DNA of 64,000 bases, taken from contig NZ_FOBF01000005.1 of assembly GCF_900109355.1 (NCBI RefSeq), positions 1 through 64,000 on the forward strand. The letters run 5' to 3'. The notes beneath the pieces are model-generated. The model did not search any database. It was not told the DNA's origin and saw nothing but the letters and a program-made list of their open reading frames with translations. Of the stretch, positions 41,310 through 49,016 are shown in pieces. The stretch comes from Nonomuraea pusilla (GTDB lineage Bacteria; Actinomycetota; Actinomycetes; Streptosporangiales; Streptosporangiaceae). Position 1 is the first letter of the stretch, and each line of letters opens with the position of its first letter. Both the position numbers and the translations under genes were made by a program.

Positions 41310-42266
41310 TCACCGTACTAGCAGGATCTTGCCGACGTGCTCCCCCGAATCCACCATCCGGTGCGCTTCGGCGGCCTCCGCGAGAGGGACCCTGGCGTAC
41401 ACGACCGGCCGGACCGCACCCGCCTCGACCAGGGGCCACACGTTGTCCACAAGGCTACGGACGATGGCGCCCTTCTCGTCCACCGGACGGGAGCGCAGCG
41501 CCGTCGCGTGGACCGACGCCCGCTTGGCCAGGAGCGCCCCGAGGTCCAGCTCCGCCTTCGAACCCCCCTGCAGGCCGATGACCACCAGCCGCCCGCCCGT
41601 ACGCAGCGCCCGGACGTTCCTGGCGAGGTACTTCGCGCCGATGATGTCGAGGATCACATCGGCCCGCACCTTCTCCGAGAAGTCCTCCTCGCGGTAGTTG
41701 ATCACCTCGTCGGCGCCCAGCTCCCTGACCCGCTCGGCCTTCTCCGCCGACCCCACCGTGGCGACCACGCGCGAGCCGAACGCCTTCGCCAGCTGCACCG
41801 CGAACGTGCCGATGCCGCTCGCGCCGCCGTGCACCAGCAGCGTCTCGCCCCTGCGCAGCCGGCCCGTCATGAAGACGTTCGACCACACCGTGCACGCCAC
41901 CTCGGGCAGCCCGGCCGCCTCCACCAGCGGCACCCCGGCGGGCGCCCGCATGACCTGCTGCCACGGCACCGCCACCCGCTCCGCGTACCCGCCGCCCGCC
42001 AGCAGCGCGCAGACCTCGTCGCCCGGCCTGACGTGCTCGACGTCCGCGCCGACCCGCGCCACCACGCCCGAGACCTCCAGCCCCGGGTACGGGGACGCGC
42101 CCGGCGGCGGATCGTAGAACCCCTGGCGCTGCAGCACGTCGGCCCTGTTCACCGCGGAAGCCGCCACCTCGACGAGCACGTCCCCCGGCCCGACCTCCGG
42201 CTCCGGGACCTCATGCCACCGCAGCACCTCGGGCCCGCCCGGCTCGGCGATCTCAATGGCTCGCAT
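41310..42266 (-). CDS. NAD(P)H quinone oxidoreductase (zinc-independent MDR family, PIG3-like)
   Basis: The product has 318 residues from ATG 42266; TACCGT lies 7 bases upstream, so leaderless (GTG 42275 is less likely). ASAVNRADVLQRQGFYDPPP is typical of the PIG3/quinone reductase branch; the Rossmann motif is GASGIGTFAVQLAKAFG. Catalytic zinc ligands are absent. It reduces quinones or enones with NAD(P)H in the cytoplasm. The bpa start is 5 bases downstream of its stop. Confidence 0.92.
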   Translation of the reverse strand: MRAIEIAEPGGPEVLRWHEVPEPEVGPGDVLVEVAASAVNRADVLQRQGFYDPPPGASPYPGLEVSGVVARVGADVEHVRPGDEVCALLAGGGYAERVAVPWQQVMRAPAGVPLVEAAGLPEVACTVWSNVFMTGRLRRGETLLVHGGASGIGTFAVQLAKAFGSRVVATVGSAEKAERVRELGADEVINYREEDFSEKVRADVILDIIGAKYLARNVRALRTGGRLVVIGLQGGSKAELDLGALLAKRASVHATALRSRPVDEKGAIVRSLVDNVWPLVEAGAVRPVVYARVPLAEAAEAHRMVDSGEHVGKILLVR

Positions 42267-42381
42267 GCCGACCACGGTAGCCGGGCAAAGAAGTTGTGGG
42301 TTGCCCGGCCCCTCGGGAACCCGTCACGTTAATGTGCAAGGTAATTTGCTGCCCCTTTAGACCCACCCGAGGGGGAACACG

Positions 42382-45300
42382 GTGGCAAGACACGATCGAG
42401 AGGAATCTCTCGAGGAACAGCTGGCGTGGCTCGACGCGATCAAGGACACGGAGGACAACAGCGTCACCGTCAGCGCCAAGACCGGCCCCGTCGAGGTGTC
42501 CGCCGCTTCGCCGTACCCGGAGGACCCGTGGGGGCTGGCGAACGCGCAGCACGAGACGCCCACCCCGCCGCTGTTCCGCGCCGCCGTCGACTCCGTGTAC
42601 GGCCCGGGGGCGGCCGGGGAACTGCCGGAGGAGGAGTCCGAGGCCGCCGAGTGGCTGAGCACCCGTGACACCACGGGCGACGGCAGCGCCAGAACCGACG
42701 TGCGCAGGGACGACGCCGCACCCGCCGCCGCCGCCGCTCCGACCGAGACGGACGATCCGTTCCACGCCCCGCTCAGGCCCCTGCCCCGCCACGACGAGCC
42801 GCTCCGAACCACAGGCGAGCCCACCACCGGGCCCGTCCAGGACCAGGACCGAGACCAGAATCAAGGCCAGGACCAGGACCAGGACAGGGGCTGGGCCCGA
42901 GGCCAGGTCCGAGACAGGGGCCAGAACCGAGACCACGGCCGGGACCAGGATCAGGGCCAGGGTCCGGGCCAGGATCATCAGGGCCAGGGCCAGGGCCAGG
43001 GCCAGGGCCAGGATCATCAGGGCCAGGGCCAGGGCCAGGGCCAGGGCCAGGATCATCAGGGCCAGGGCCAGGGCCAGGGCCAGGATCATCAGGGCCAGGG
43101 CCAGGGCCAGGGCCGGGGTCCGGGCCAGGATCAGGGCCAGGGCCAGGGCCAGGGCCGGGGTCCGGGCCAGGATCAGGGCCAGGGCCAGGAGGCCGCGAGG
43201 CCCGGGGGTCTCCAGGCTGACGACACCGACCCCCACGGGATGACCCTGCCGTCGCTGGGCGCCCGGCTTACCCCGTCGGGCGGCGAGCAACCCGGCGAGC
43301 AGGACACGGCGGACCTGCCGTGGCCGCTACCTCCCGACAGCCCCCTCTGGACAGACCACCCCACCGCCACGCCCTCCACCCATAGCACCTCCACCCCCAC
43401 GACTCCCGCTTCCACGCCGGCCACCGCCACGCCTTCCGCCTCCAGGCCCGCCACCTCCACCGCGCCCGCCTCCACGGCGCCCGCCTCCACGGCGCCCGCT
43501 TCCACGGCGCCCGCTTCCACGGCGCCCGCTTCCACCTCCTCCTCCATGAAGGACGCCCGCCCCGGCGGCGGGCGCGCTGGTGACGTTCGTTCCGGGGACG
43601 GGCCGCTGGCCGGTGCGCGCTTCGGGGAGGCGTCTCCTGCCGATGGGCGCGCTGGTGAAGGGCCTTCGAGCGGCGAGGGTTCCGGTACGGCGTGGCTCAC
43701 GAGCCCGGCAGATAGGGCCGTCGGGCGGCCTGCGTCCGAGGCGACGGCGGGCTCGGACGATGACGGTCTGCCCACGGCGTCGTCCCGTTCGGGCGAGGAC
43801 GCTCGTCTCGCCCCGCAGGCGGAGGCGGAGCGCGGGGACGCCGACCCCGAGGACGGCCCCACACCGGGTCTCCTGCCGAAGCGCGCCGCTTCCGGGGACT
43901 CTGGACTGGCCGGTTCCGAGAGCGCTGGCAAGGCGGCTGTGTCGGAGGGCTCCGCGACGGTCGGACGCCTGCCCGGCTCGCCCGGTGACGGCGCCCGCTC
44001 CGCCTTCCAGCCGCAGGCGGACGACCGGCGCACACCGCTCGACACCCCAGCCCCCAAGGGAGGGGCGGCGTTCGAGACGGCCGGTTCCGAGGGAGGGGCG
44101 GCGTTCGAGACGGCCGGTCCCGAGGGGCGGGAGGCGTCCGGCGCGGCCGGGGGAGAGAGCGCGCTCGGCGCTGCCGGTGGTGCCGACGGGCGGACGGCGC
44201 CTGACGCGGCTGAGGGCCCTGCGGCCTTCGACGCGGTTGAGGGCCGTGCGGCGTTCGACGCGGCGGCCCGCGAAGCGCAGGAGGCGTTCGAAGCGGCCGC
44301 CCGCGAGCGGCGCGGGACGTTCGGCACAGAGGCCGGGGAAGGACGCGCGGCGTCCGAGGTCCTCGGGCCCGAGGGGACCGGGAAGTTCGGGGACTCCGGT
44401 TCTGAGGGGCCGGGGGCGTTCGGGGATTCCAGGTCTGAGGGGCCTGGGGCGTTCGCGGGCTCCGGGTCTGAGGGTCGTGGGGCGTTCGCGGGCTCCGCGT
44501 CCGAGGGGGCCGGGACGTTCTGGGGCCCCGGGGTCGAGTGGACCGGGACGTTCGGGGCGGGGGGCTCTGGCGATGGCGGCGTACCGGAATGGCGGCCCGC
44601 CGACCGGCGGGTGCTGCCGCAGCCCGACACGCAGCCGCAGCAGCCGAGCCTCCCTGACGTCGGCCGCCTCGGCCCGCACAGCCACCAGCCGGATCTCCAG
44701 GACGGCGGCCGGGCGCACGGCCACCAGCTGGGTCTCCAGGACGGCGGCCGGGCGTACGGTCAGCAGCCGGGCCTCCAGGACGGCGGCCCGGGGCACGGTC
44801 AGCAGTCCGAGTCCGGCCTCCTGGATGGCGGGCGGGTGCATGGTCGGCACGCGGTTCAGGGCGGCGAGGTCAGCCCGCAGGGGCGCGCGTCGACGGGGCG
44901 GGCGTCCTTCGAGGAACGCGAGGAGCGCGGTGAGCAGGGGCAGGCCTCCGGTGTGGGGCGGCGGCGGGCGGCGCCGGTGCCGGTGTTCGCGGCTCCGCCG
45001 CGGGCGCCTGTCGCGGGACGTCCCAACGCCGACAGCCTTGATCCCGAGTCGCTGCTGCGCGGACGGCGGAACGCCCCCTCCAAGGGCTGGCGCCGCCTGG
45101 TCTACAAGGCGTCGGGCGGCTGGATCAAGCCGGGCGAACCGCCGGAGGTGCGGCGCCGCCGCGAGTTGCTGACGCGGGCCCGTACGCCGGTGACGACCGG
45201 ACACCACCGGGTGGCCGTGCTGAGCCTGAAGGGCGGCGTGGGCAAGACCACGACGACGGTCGGGCTGGGCGCCACGCTGGCGCAGGTGCGCGGCGACCGG

Positions 45301-45954
45301 GTGATCGCCGTCGACGCCAACCCCGACAGGGGCACCCTGTCGGACAAGCTGGTGCTGGAGACGTCGGCCACGGTCAGGGACCTGCTGACCGAGCGGAACC
45401 AGGTCAAGCGGTACGTGGACATCAGGGCGTTCACGTCGCAGGCGCCGTCGCGGCTGGAGGTGCTGGCGAGCGACCGCGACCCGTCGGTCTCGGAGGCGTT
45501 CAGCGGGGCCGACTACCAGGCCGTCTCGCAGGTGCTGGAGAACTTCTACTCGATCTGCATCACCGACTGCGGCACGGGCCTGCTGCACTCCGCGATGGGC
45601 GGCGTGCTGGGGCTGGCCGACCAGATCGTGCTGGTCAGTTCGCCCTCGGTGGACGGCGCGCGGGCGGCGTCGGCGACGCTGGACTGGCTGGAGGCCCACC
45701 ACTACGGCGACCTGGTGCGGAACGCGACGGTGGTGCTGTGCAGCGTCCGGCCGAGGTCGAAGTCGGCGGTGGACATCTCGAAGCTGGAGGCTCACTTCGC
45801 GGCGCGCTGCCGGGCGGTGATCCGCGTTCCGTACGACCCGCATCTGGAGGAGGGGGCGGAGATCGACCTGGACCGGCTGCAGGAGGCGACCAGGGACGCC
45901 TACCTGCAGCTCGCGGCGTGCGTGGGCGACGGGTTCGCCGGAACCCGGGAGTGA
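42382..45954 (+). CDS. 1190-residue protein: low-complexity N-terminus plus C-terminal MinD/ParA-type ATPase
   Basis: GTG 42382 follows GAGGGGG. Residues 1-150 are ordinary (REESLEEQLAWLDAIKDTED). Then come Gln-Gly/Asp-His repeats (about 190-275), Ala-Ser-Thr-Pro repeats (about 330-395), Gly/Ala/Glu/Phe units such as GSEGPGAF (about 550-730) and QDGGRAHGHQ-type repeats (about 755-820). The ATPase starts near residue 935: deviant Walker A KGGVGKTTTT at 950-959, VDANPDRGTLSDKL and CITDCGTGLLHSAM. MinD/ParA-like proteins with long Pro/Gly-rich N-termini occur in actinobacteria, some linked to type VII secretion or polar organisation; the role here is unknown. No ParB or ESX genes are nearby. The frame is intact despite the repeats. 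Confidence 0.85.
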   Translation: MARHDREESLEEQLAWLDAIKDTEDNSVTVSAKTGPVEVSAASPYPEDPWGLANAQHETPTPPLFRAAVDSVYGPGAAGELPEEESEAAEWLSTRDTTGDGSARTDVRRDDAAPAAAAAPTETDDPFHAPLRPLPRHDEPLRTTGEPTTGPVQDQDRDQNQGQDQDQDRGWARGQVRDRGQNRDHGRDQDQGQGPGQDHQGQGQGQGQGQDHQGQGQGQGQGQDHQGQGQGQGQDHQGQGQGQGRGPGQDQGQGQGQGRGPGQDQGQGQEAARPGGLQADDTDPHGMTLPSLGARLTPSGGEQPGEQDTADLPWPLPPDSPLWTDHPTATPSTHSTSTPTTPASTPATATPSASRPATSTAPASTAPASTAPASTAPASTAPASTSSSMKDARPGGGRAGDVRSGDGPLAGARFGEASPADGRAGEGPSSGEGSGTAWLTSPADRAVGRPASEATAGSDDDGLPTASSRSGEDARLAPQAEAERGDADPEDGPTPGLLPKRAASGDSGLAGSESAGKAAVSEGSATVGRLPGSPGDGARSAFQPQADDRRTPLDTPAPKGGAAFETAGSEGGAAFETAGPEGREASGAAGGESALGAAGGADGRTAPDAAEGPAAFDAVEGRAAFDAAAREAQEAFEAAARERRGTFGTEAGEGRAASEVLGPEGTGKFGDSGSEGPGAFGDSRSEGPGAFAGSGSEGRGAFAGSASEGAGTFWGPGVEWTGTFGAGGSGDGGVPEWRPADRRVLPQPDTQPQQPSLPDVGRLGPHSHQPDLQDGGRAHGHQLGLQDGGRAYGQQPGLQDGGPGHGQQSESGLLDGGRVHGRHAVQGGEVSPQGRASTGRASFEEREERGEQGQASGVGRRRAAPVPVFAAPPRAPVAGRPNADSLDPESLLRGRRNAPSKGWRRLVYKASGGWIKPGEPPEVRRRRELLTRARTPVTTGHHRVAVLSLKGGVGKTTTTVGLGATLAQVRGDRVIAVDANPDRGTLSDKLVLETSATVRDLLTERNQVKRYVDIRAFTSQAPSRLEVLASDRDPSVSEAFSGADYQAVSQVLENFYSICITDCGTGLLHSAMGGVLGLADQIVLVSSPSVDGARAASATLDWLEAHHYGDLVRNATVVLCSVRPRSKSAVDISKLEAHFAARCRAVIRVPYDPHLEEGAEIDLDRLQEATRDAYLQLAACVGDGFAGTRE
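42981..43190 (+). repeat. (CAGGGC)n / GGGCCA tandem array inside the MinD-like gene
   Basis: About 210 bases of GGGCCA units, interrupted by GGATCATCAG or GGATCAG at 42972, 43011, 43050, 43083, 43128 and 43170, giving higher-order units of 39, 39, 33, 45 and 42 bp. It encodes Gln-Gly dipeptides with Gln-Asp-His-Gln spacers. Runs of GGG spaced by CCA fit the G3N3 quadruplex pattern on the coding strand and in the mRNA. Confidence 0.92.
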
Positions 45955-45955
45955 G

Positions 45956-46042
45956 CGGAGGGTGTGGGATTCGAACCCACGAGGCCATCGCTGACCTGGC
46001 CGCTTTCAAGGCGGCTGCACTCGTCCACTATGCGAACCCTCC
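45956..46042 (-). tRNA. tRNA-Ser (anticodon TGA)
   Basis: The 87-nt class II tRNA has acceptor GGAGGGT pairing with ACCCTCC, discriminator G, and anticodon arm GCCGC-CTTGAAA-GCGGC with TGA in the loop. A long variable arm and the T arm GTGGG-TTCGAAT-CCCAC follow. CCA is not encoded. TATCGT about 12 bases upstream is a possible -10. It ends one base from the MinD-like stop codon on the opposite strand. Confidence 0.96.
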
Positions 46043-46185
46043 AGTGCGCACACCACGATAGCGGCTGCGGTGGCCCGGATGTGCGGTCAGGCGAAGGAGG
46101 ATTCCGGCATATCCCAACAAGCCGCCCAGCGTGCCCGCAACCTCAAGCCCCGGACGCACGTTCCCGGAGCGGGGGCGGAGTCGCC

Positions 46186-47052
46186 TCAGCGTCCCTGAGG
46201 CCGGCCCCGCTCGCCGAGCTGTGACAGCAGCCACCTCGGCCCGACCGTCTCCGCGCCCAGCTCGGTGACGCGCTCGCGCAGCCCGCGGTCGGCGGTGACG
46301 ACGAGCACGCGCTCCCACGGCTTGGCCCGGCGGACGACGCCGACGACGGCGTCGTCGCCGCTGCCGGTGGCGGCCACCACCTGGATGCCCGGGATGTCGG
46401 GGACGCTCCTCGCGGCGCCCTCGACGACGGCGACCAGGCGCGGGTACCACTGGGCCAGCACCGGGTGCTCCAGCCGCCGTCCCGCGACGGCTTCGAGGAG
46501 GCGGGTGGCGGCGCCCAGCCGGTCGTTCCACCAGCCGTGCTCGGCACGCGCGCCGACGATGTTGGCGACGTCGAGCACGACGGTCTCGGGGCGGATGGTG
46601 TTCTGGATCTCGGACCAGGTGGCGGCGAAGCCGGGGTGCAGCCTGCGGGTGGCGACCTCGGGCAGGGGCAGCCAGCGCAGCTCGGTGCTCTCGCTGTTGG
46701 CGGGGGCGGCGGCCAGCAGCACGGGGGCCTCCGCGATCACGGTCTCGAACGTCCAGCCGCCGTGGTCGTCGAGGTAGACGCCCTGGACGCGCAGCCCCTC
46801 GGGGCCGAGCGCGGCTTCCTCGCGGGCCTCGCGCAGCGCGCCGGCGACGGCGTCCTCGTGGCTGTCGCGGGCGCCGCCCGGCAGACCCCAGGTGCCGCCG
46901 TGGTGGCTCCACCAGGAGCGTTTCTGCATGAGCACGTGCGGCAGGCCCTGCTCGTCGTGGTGGACGAGGAGGAGGCCGGAGGCGCCGTGCACCCCCCAGT
47001 GCCGGTGGCCCAGGTCGCACTCGGCCCAGCCGTCGCCGTCCTTCGCCGTCAT
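46186..47052 (-). CDS. Nudix hydrolase fused to a NYN/PIN-like domain
   Basis: The product has 288 residues. Residues about 20-140 are a Nudix domain whose box runs from G60 to L82 (LPGGARDSHEDAVAGALREA); Ala replaces the usual Gly at position 81. Residues about 155-280 look like a NYN/PIN-type nuclease fold: VVLDVANIVGAR with D161, GSGDDAVVGVV with D233/D234, and VVTADRGLRERV with D255. Nudix enzymes hydrolyse nucleoside diphosphate derivatives; NYN domains cut RNA. The joint role is unknown. ATG 47052 lies in a duplicated CATCATGACGGC sequence without a clear ribosome binding site. Confidence 0.8.
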   Translation of the reverse strand: MTAKDGDGWAECDLGHRHWGVHGASGLLLVHHDEQGLPHVLMQKRSWWSHHGGTWGLPGGARDSHEDAVAGALREAREEAALGPEGLRVQGVYLDDHGGWTFETVIAEAPVLLAAAPANSESTELRWLPLPEVATRRLHPGFAATWSEIQNTIRPETVVLDVANIVGARAEHGWWNDRLGAATRLLEAVAGRRLEHPVLAQWYPRLVAVVEGAARSVPDIPGIQVVAATGSGDDAVVGVVRRAKPWERVLVVTADRGLRERVTELGAETVGPRWLLSQLGERGRPQGR

Positions 47053-47076
47053 GATGCGGCCGTCATGATGGGTGCC

Positions 47077-47835
47077 TCAGCCTCCGCCCTTGGAGAAGTG
47101 CTGGTAGTCCTTCGTGCCCGACCAGTAGCCGCCCCACTCCCAGCCGACGTTCGCGAAGGCCTTCACCACCTTGTCACCAGCATTTATCACACCTTTGCCC
47201 GACATGGGCCTACTAGCGTACTTTTTCGCGTTTTTGTGCGCTGTGCCGCCGTCTGCCGTGACATATGGGTTTTCGAGGGGATTCAGGTCGATGGCCTGCC
47301 CGTACGAGTGCTTCGACCAGCTGCTCGACCCCGTGGCCCGCCGGCAGTTGAACGCCGACGTGTTGTCCGCGTCGATCGAGGCGTAGTCGTCGGCCTTGTA
47401 CGCGTCGACGAGCTTCATCTGCCTGATCGGCCAGCGCCAGTCGTACAGCTTCCTGAACACCGTCACCACGTCGTCGGTGACGGTGTCGCGCACCACCAGC
47501 TCGCCGGTGTGCGGCTTGTCGTCGAACCCCCAGTACGTCATGGTGACGAGCCGGAGATCCTGGTACGGGACGGGACACCCGGGCCGCCACGAGTACGGCA
47601 GGCGGTCCCGGGAGATCTTCGTGACCTTGGCGCTGAACGCCGGCGGACCCGTCCGGGTGGGCGAAGGCGTCCGCGGAGAGGCCGGCGTGGTCGCGGTGGA
47701 CGGCGGGACGGACGACGGCGCGGGCGACGGTGCGGGCGATCCCGGCGTGGTCGGCGCGGACGAGGCGACCGGCTCGGTAGCGCCGCACGAAACGGACGCG
47801 AGCACCACGAACGCGATGGCGGCTGCACGTTTCAT
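47077..47835 (-). CDS. M15-family D-Ala-D-Ala carboxypeptidase-like lipoprotein
   Basis: The product has 252 residues. The signal peptide ends in a lipobox with C17 (VLASVSCG). A Pro/Ser/Thr linker (about 20-65) leads to a VanY/M15 peptidase domain with KHSYGQAIDLNP and a terminal DYQHF carrying zinc ligands. It should trim peptidoglycan peptides outside the membrane. It lies 24 bases upstream of the Nudix gene on the same strand; a functional link is not evident. Confidence 0.88.
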   Translation of the reverse strand: MKRAAAIAFVVLASVSCGATEPVASSAPTTPGSPAPSPAPSSVPPSTATTPASPRTPSPTRTGPPAFSAKVTKISRDRLPYSWRPGCPVPYQDLRLVTMTYWGFDDKPHTGELVVRDTVTDDVVTVFRKLYDWRWPIRQMKLVDAYKADDYASIDADNTSAFNCRRATGSSSWSKHSYGQAIDLNPLENPYVTADGGTAHKNAKKYASRPMSGKGVINAGDKVVKAFANVGWEWGGYWSGTKDYQHFSKGGG

Positions 47836-47864
47836 CTCGCCACCATATGCGACGTCACACCAGG

Positions 47865-48347
47865 TCAGGGCACTATCAGCACCGTACGTCTGGCATGTTT
47901 CGCCAGGCCGACCGCCACCGACCCGCCCAGCGCGTGCCAGGGGGAGCGGGAGCGGCCGACCACGATCGCGTCCGCCATGTACCTCTCGGCGAGCATCTCC
48001 AGCTCACGGGCGGTGTCACCGCGCACGCTGACGAAGCGCCAGGGCACGCCGGCGCCCTTCAGCTCGTCCCTGAGGTCCTCGGTCAGGTCGGCCGCGGCGT
48101 CGGGGACGACCGGCGCCCCGGCGAAGAACCACAGGGTCGCGCTGTTGAGCGACTCGACGAACACGACGAGCAGCGCCGCGCCGTCGCGCCGGGCGAGCCC
48201 GGCGGCGTACGCCAGGGCGTTGCGGCTCGGTGCCGACCCGTCGAAGCCCACCACGAGCAGGCCGGCGCCGTCCTTGCCGATCTCGAACTCCCCCGCGGGG
48301 TTCCTGCCCAGCAGTGGTTCCCGCGGGTCGGTGCTGCCGCCCGACAC
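47865..48347 (-). CDS. universal stress protein (UspA family)
   Basis: The product has about 160 residues from GTG 48347, which places it 13 bases after the upstream stop; ATG 48398 would overlap that gene. LLVVGFDGSAPSRNALAYA is the USP N-terminal motif, and VVGRSRSPWHALGGSVAVGL is the ATP-binding loop. Single domain. It is the last gene of a leftward group with two small membrane proteins and a drug exporter. Confidence 0.88.
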   Translation of the reverse strand: MSGGSTDPREPLLGRNPAGEFEIGKDGAGLLVVGFDGSAPSRNALAYAAGLARRDGAALLVVFVESLNSATLWFFAGAPVVPDAAADLTEDLRDELKGAGVPWRFVSVRGDTARELEMLAERYMADAIVVGRSRSPWHALGGSVAVGLAKHARRTVLIVP

Positions 48348-48360
48348 GTCGCGTCCCGCG

Positions 48361-48597
48361 TCAGCTCTCGGCGTGCTTGGCGCGCCGGGCCAGCTCACGC
48401 AGGGCGTCGGCGGCGTACACCACGAGGGCGACGAACGAGACGGCGGCGAGCGAGCCGCCGAGCCAGAGGTCGTTCAGCGTGGCGTCCACGTACGCGGCGC
48501 CCCTCGGCTGGTAGCCGACCGCGAACGGGGCGGCGACCAGCCACAGGCCGGCGAGGAACAGCAGGACGAGGGCGGAGACGCCCAGCTTGGCCTTCAT
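48361..48597 (-). CDS. 78-residue two-helix membrane protein (SPW-like)
   Basis: Two hydrophobic helices (about 5-30 and 45-66) and a basic tail. The motif GLWLVAAPFAVGYQP is shared with the upstream gene product (GLWLMIAPFALGTQP), so the two are paralogues, similar to SPW-repeat proteins. The ATG at 48597 overlaps the stop of that gene (ATGA). Role unknown. Confidence 0.7.
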   Translation of the reverse strand: MKAKLGVSALVLLFLAGLWLVAAPFAVGYQPRGAAYVDATLNDLWLGGSLAAVSFVALVVYAADALRELARRAKHAES

Positions 48598-49016
48598 CGG
48601 TTCTCCTCCACTCCCACCAGGGTGGCCTTGCCGTTCTGGCGGTGCTCCCCGGCGTGTGCGGTCTTGTTCATGTCCTCGCGCAGCGCCTCGACGAGCGGGG
48701 CGAGCAGGCTCGCGAGCTCGGCGGACGACGCGCCCTGCGGCGCGGCGGGCACCGGCTCGGGCTCGGGCTCGGGCCTGCGGCGCACGGTCACCAGCCCGCG
48801 CGCGACCAGCTCCTCGTGGATGGACGCGGCGAAGGCGAGGGCGCCCGCCAGCGCGACGACGGCGATGACGAGCCCGGTGAAGAACTCGGACGTGGTGGGG
48901 TCGGTCCAGTCGGCGTTCTCCGGCTGGGTGCCGAGGGCGAACGGGGCGATCATCAGCCACAGCCCGGCGACGAGCGCCAGGACCGAGGCCACCGTGCCCA
49001 CGAATTTGCGAATCAT
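48594..49016 (-). CDS. 140-residue two-helix membrane protein (SPW-like) with cytoplasmic tail
   Basis: Two N-terminal helices (about 6-30 and 43-66) precede a tail with a Glu-Pro repeat (RRPEPEPEPVPAAP) and a helical region. Paralogue of the downstream 78-residue protein. The ATG 49016 overlaps the exporter stop (ATGA), so translation is coupled to the MFS gene; it may be an accessory of the exporter, which is inference. Confidence 0.68.
   Translation of the reverse strand: MIRKFVGTVASVLALVAGLWLMIAPFALGTQPENADWTDPTTSEFFTGLVIAVVALAGALAFAASIHEELVARGLVTVRRRPEPEPEPVPAAPQGASSAELASLLAPLVEALREDMNKTAHAGEHRQNGKATLVGVEENR

Noticed and set aside
42981..43190. Regular repeats that could suggest a CRISPR array
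   Set aside because: Units are 6-bp multiples within one coding frame, with no unique spacers and no cas genes. The 30-bp units at 7951-8130 are likewise contiguous coding repeats.
43327..45843. An 838-codon open frame on the minus strand opposite the MinD-like gene
   Set aside because: Arg/Pro-rich shadow frame; the + strand has the ribosome binding site, the ATPase motifs and the normal codon pattern.
46028..46168. Small minus-strand ORF (about 46 codons, with a hydrophobic stretch) upstream of tRNA-Ser
   Set aside because: It runs into the tRNA 5' end, lacks a ribosome binding site, and its DNA is better explained as the tRNA promoter region.
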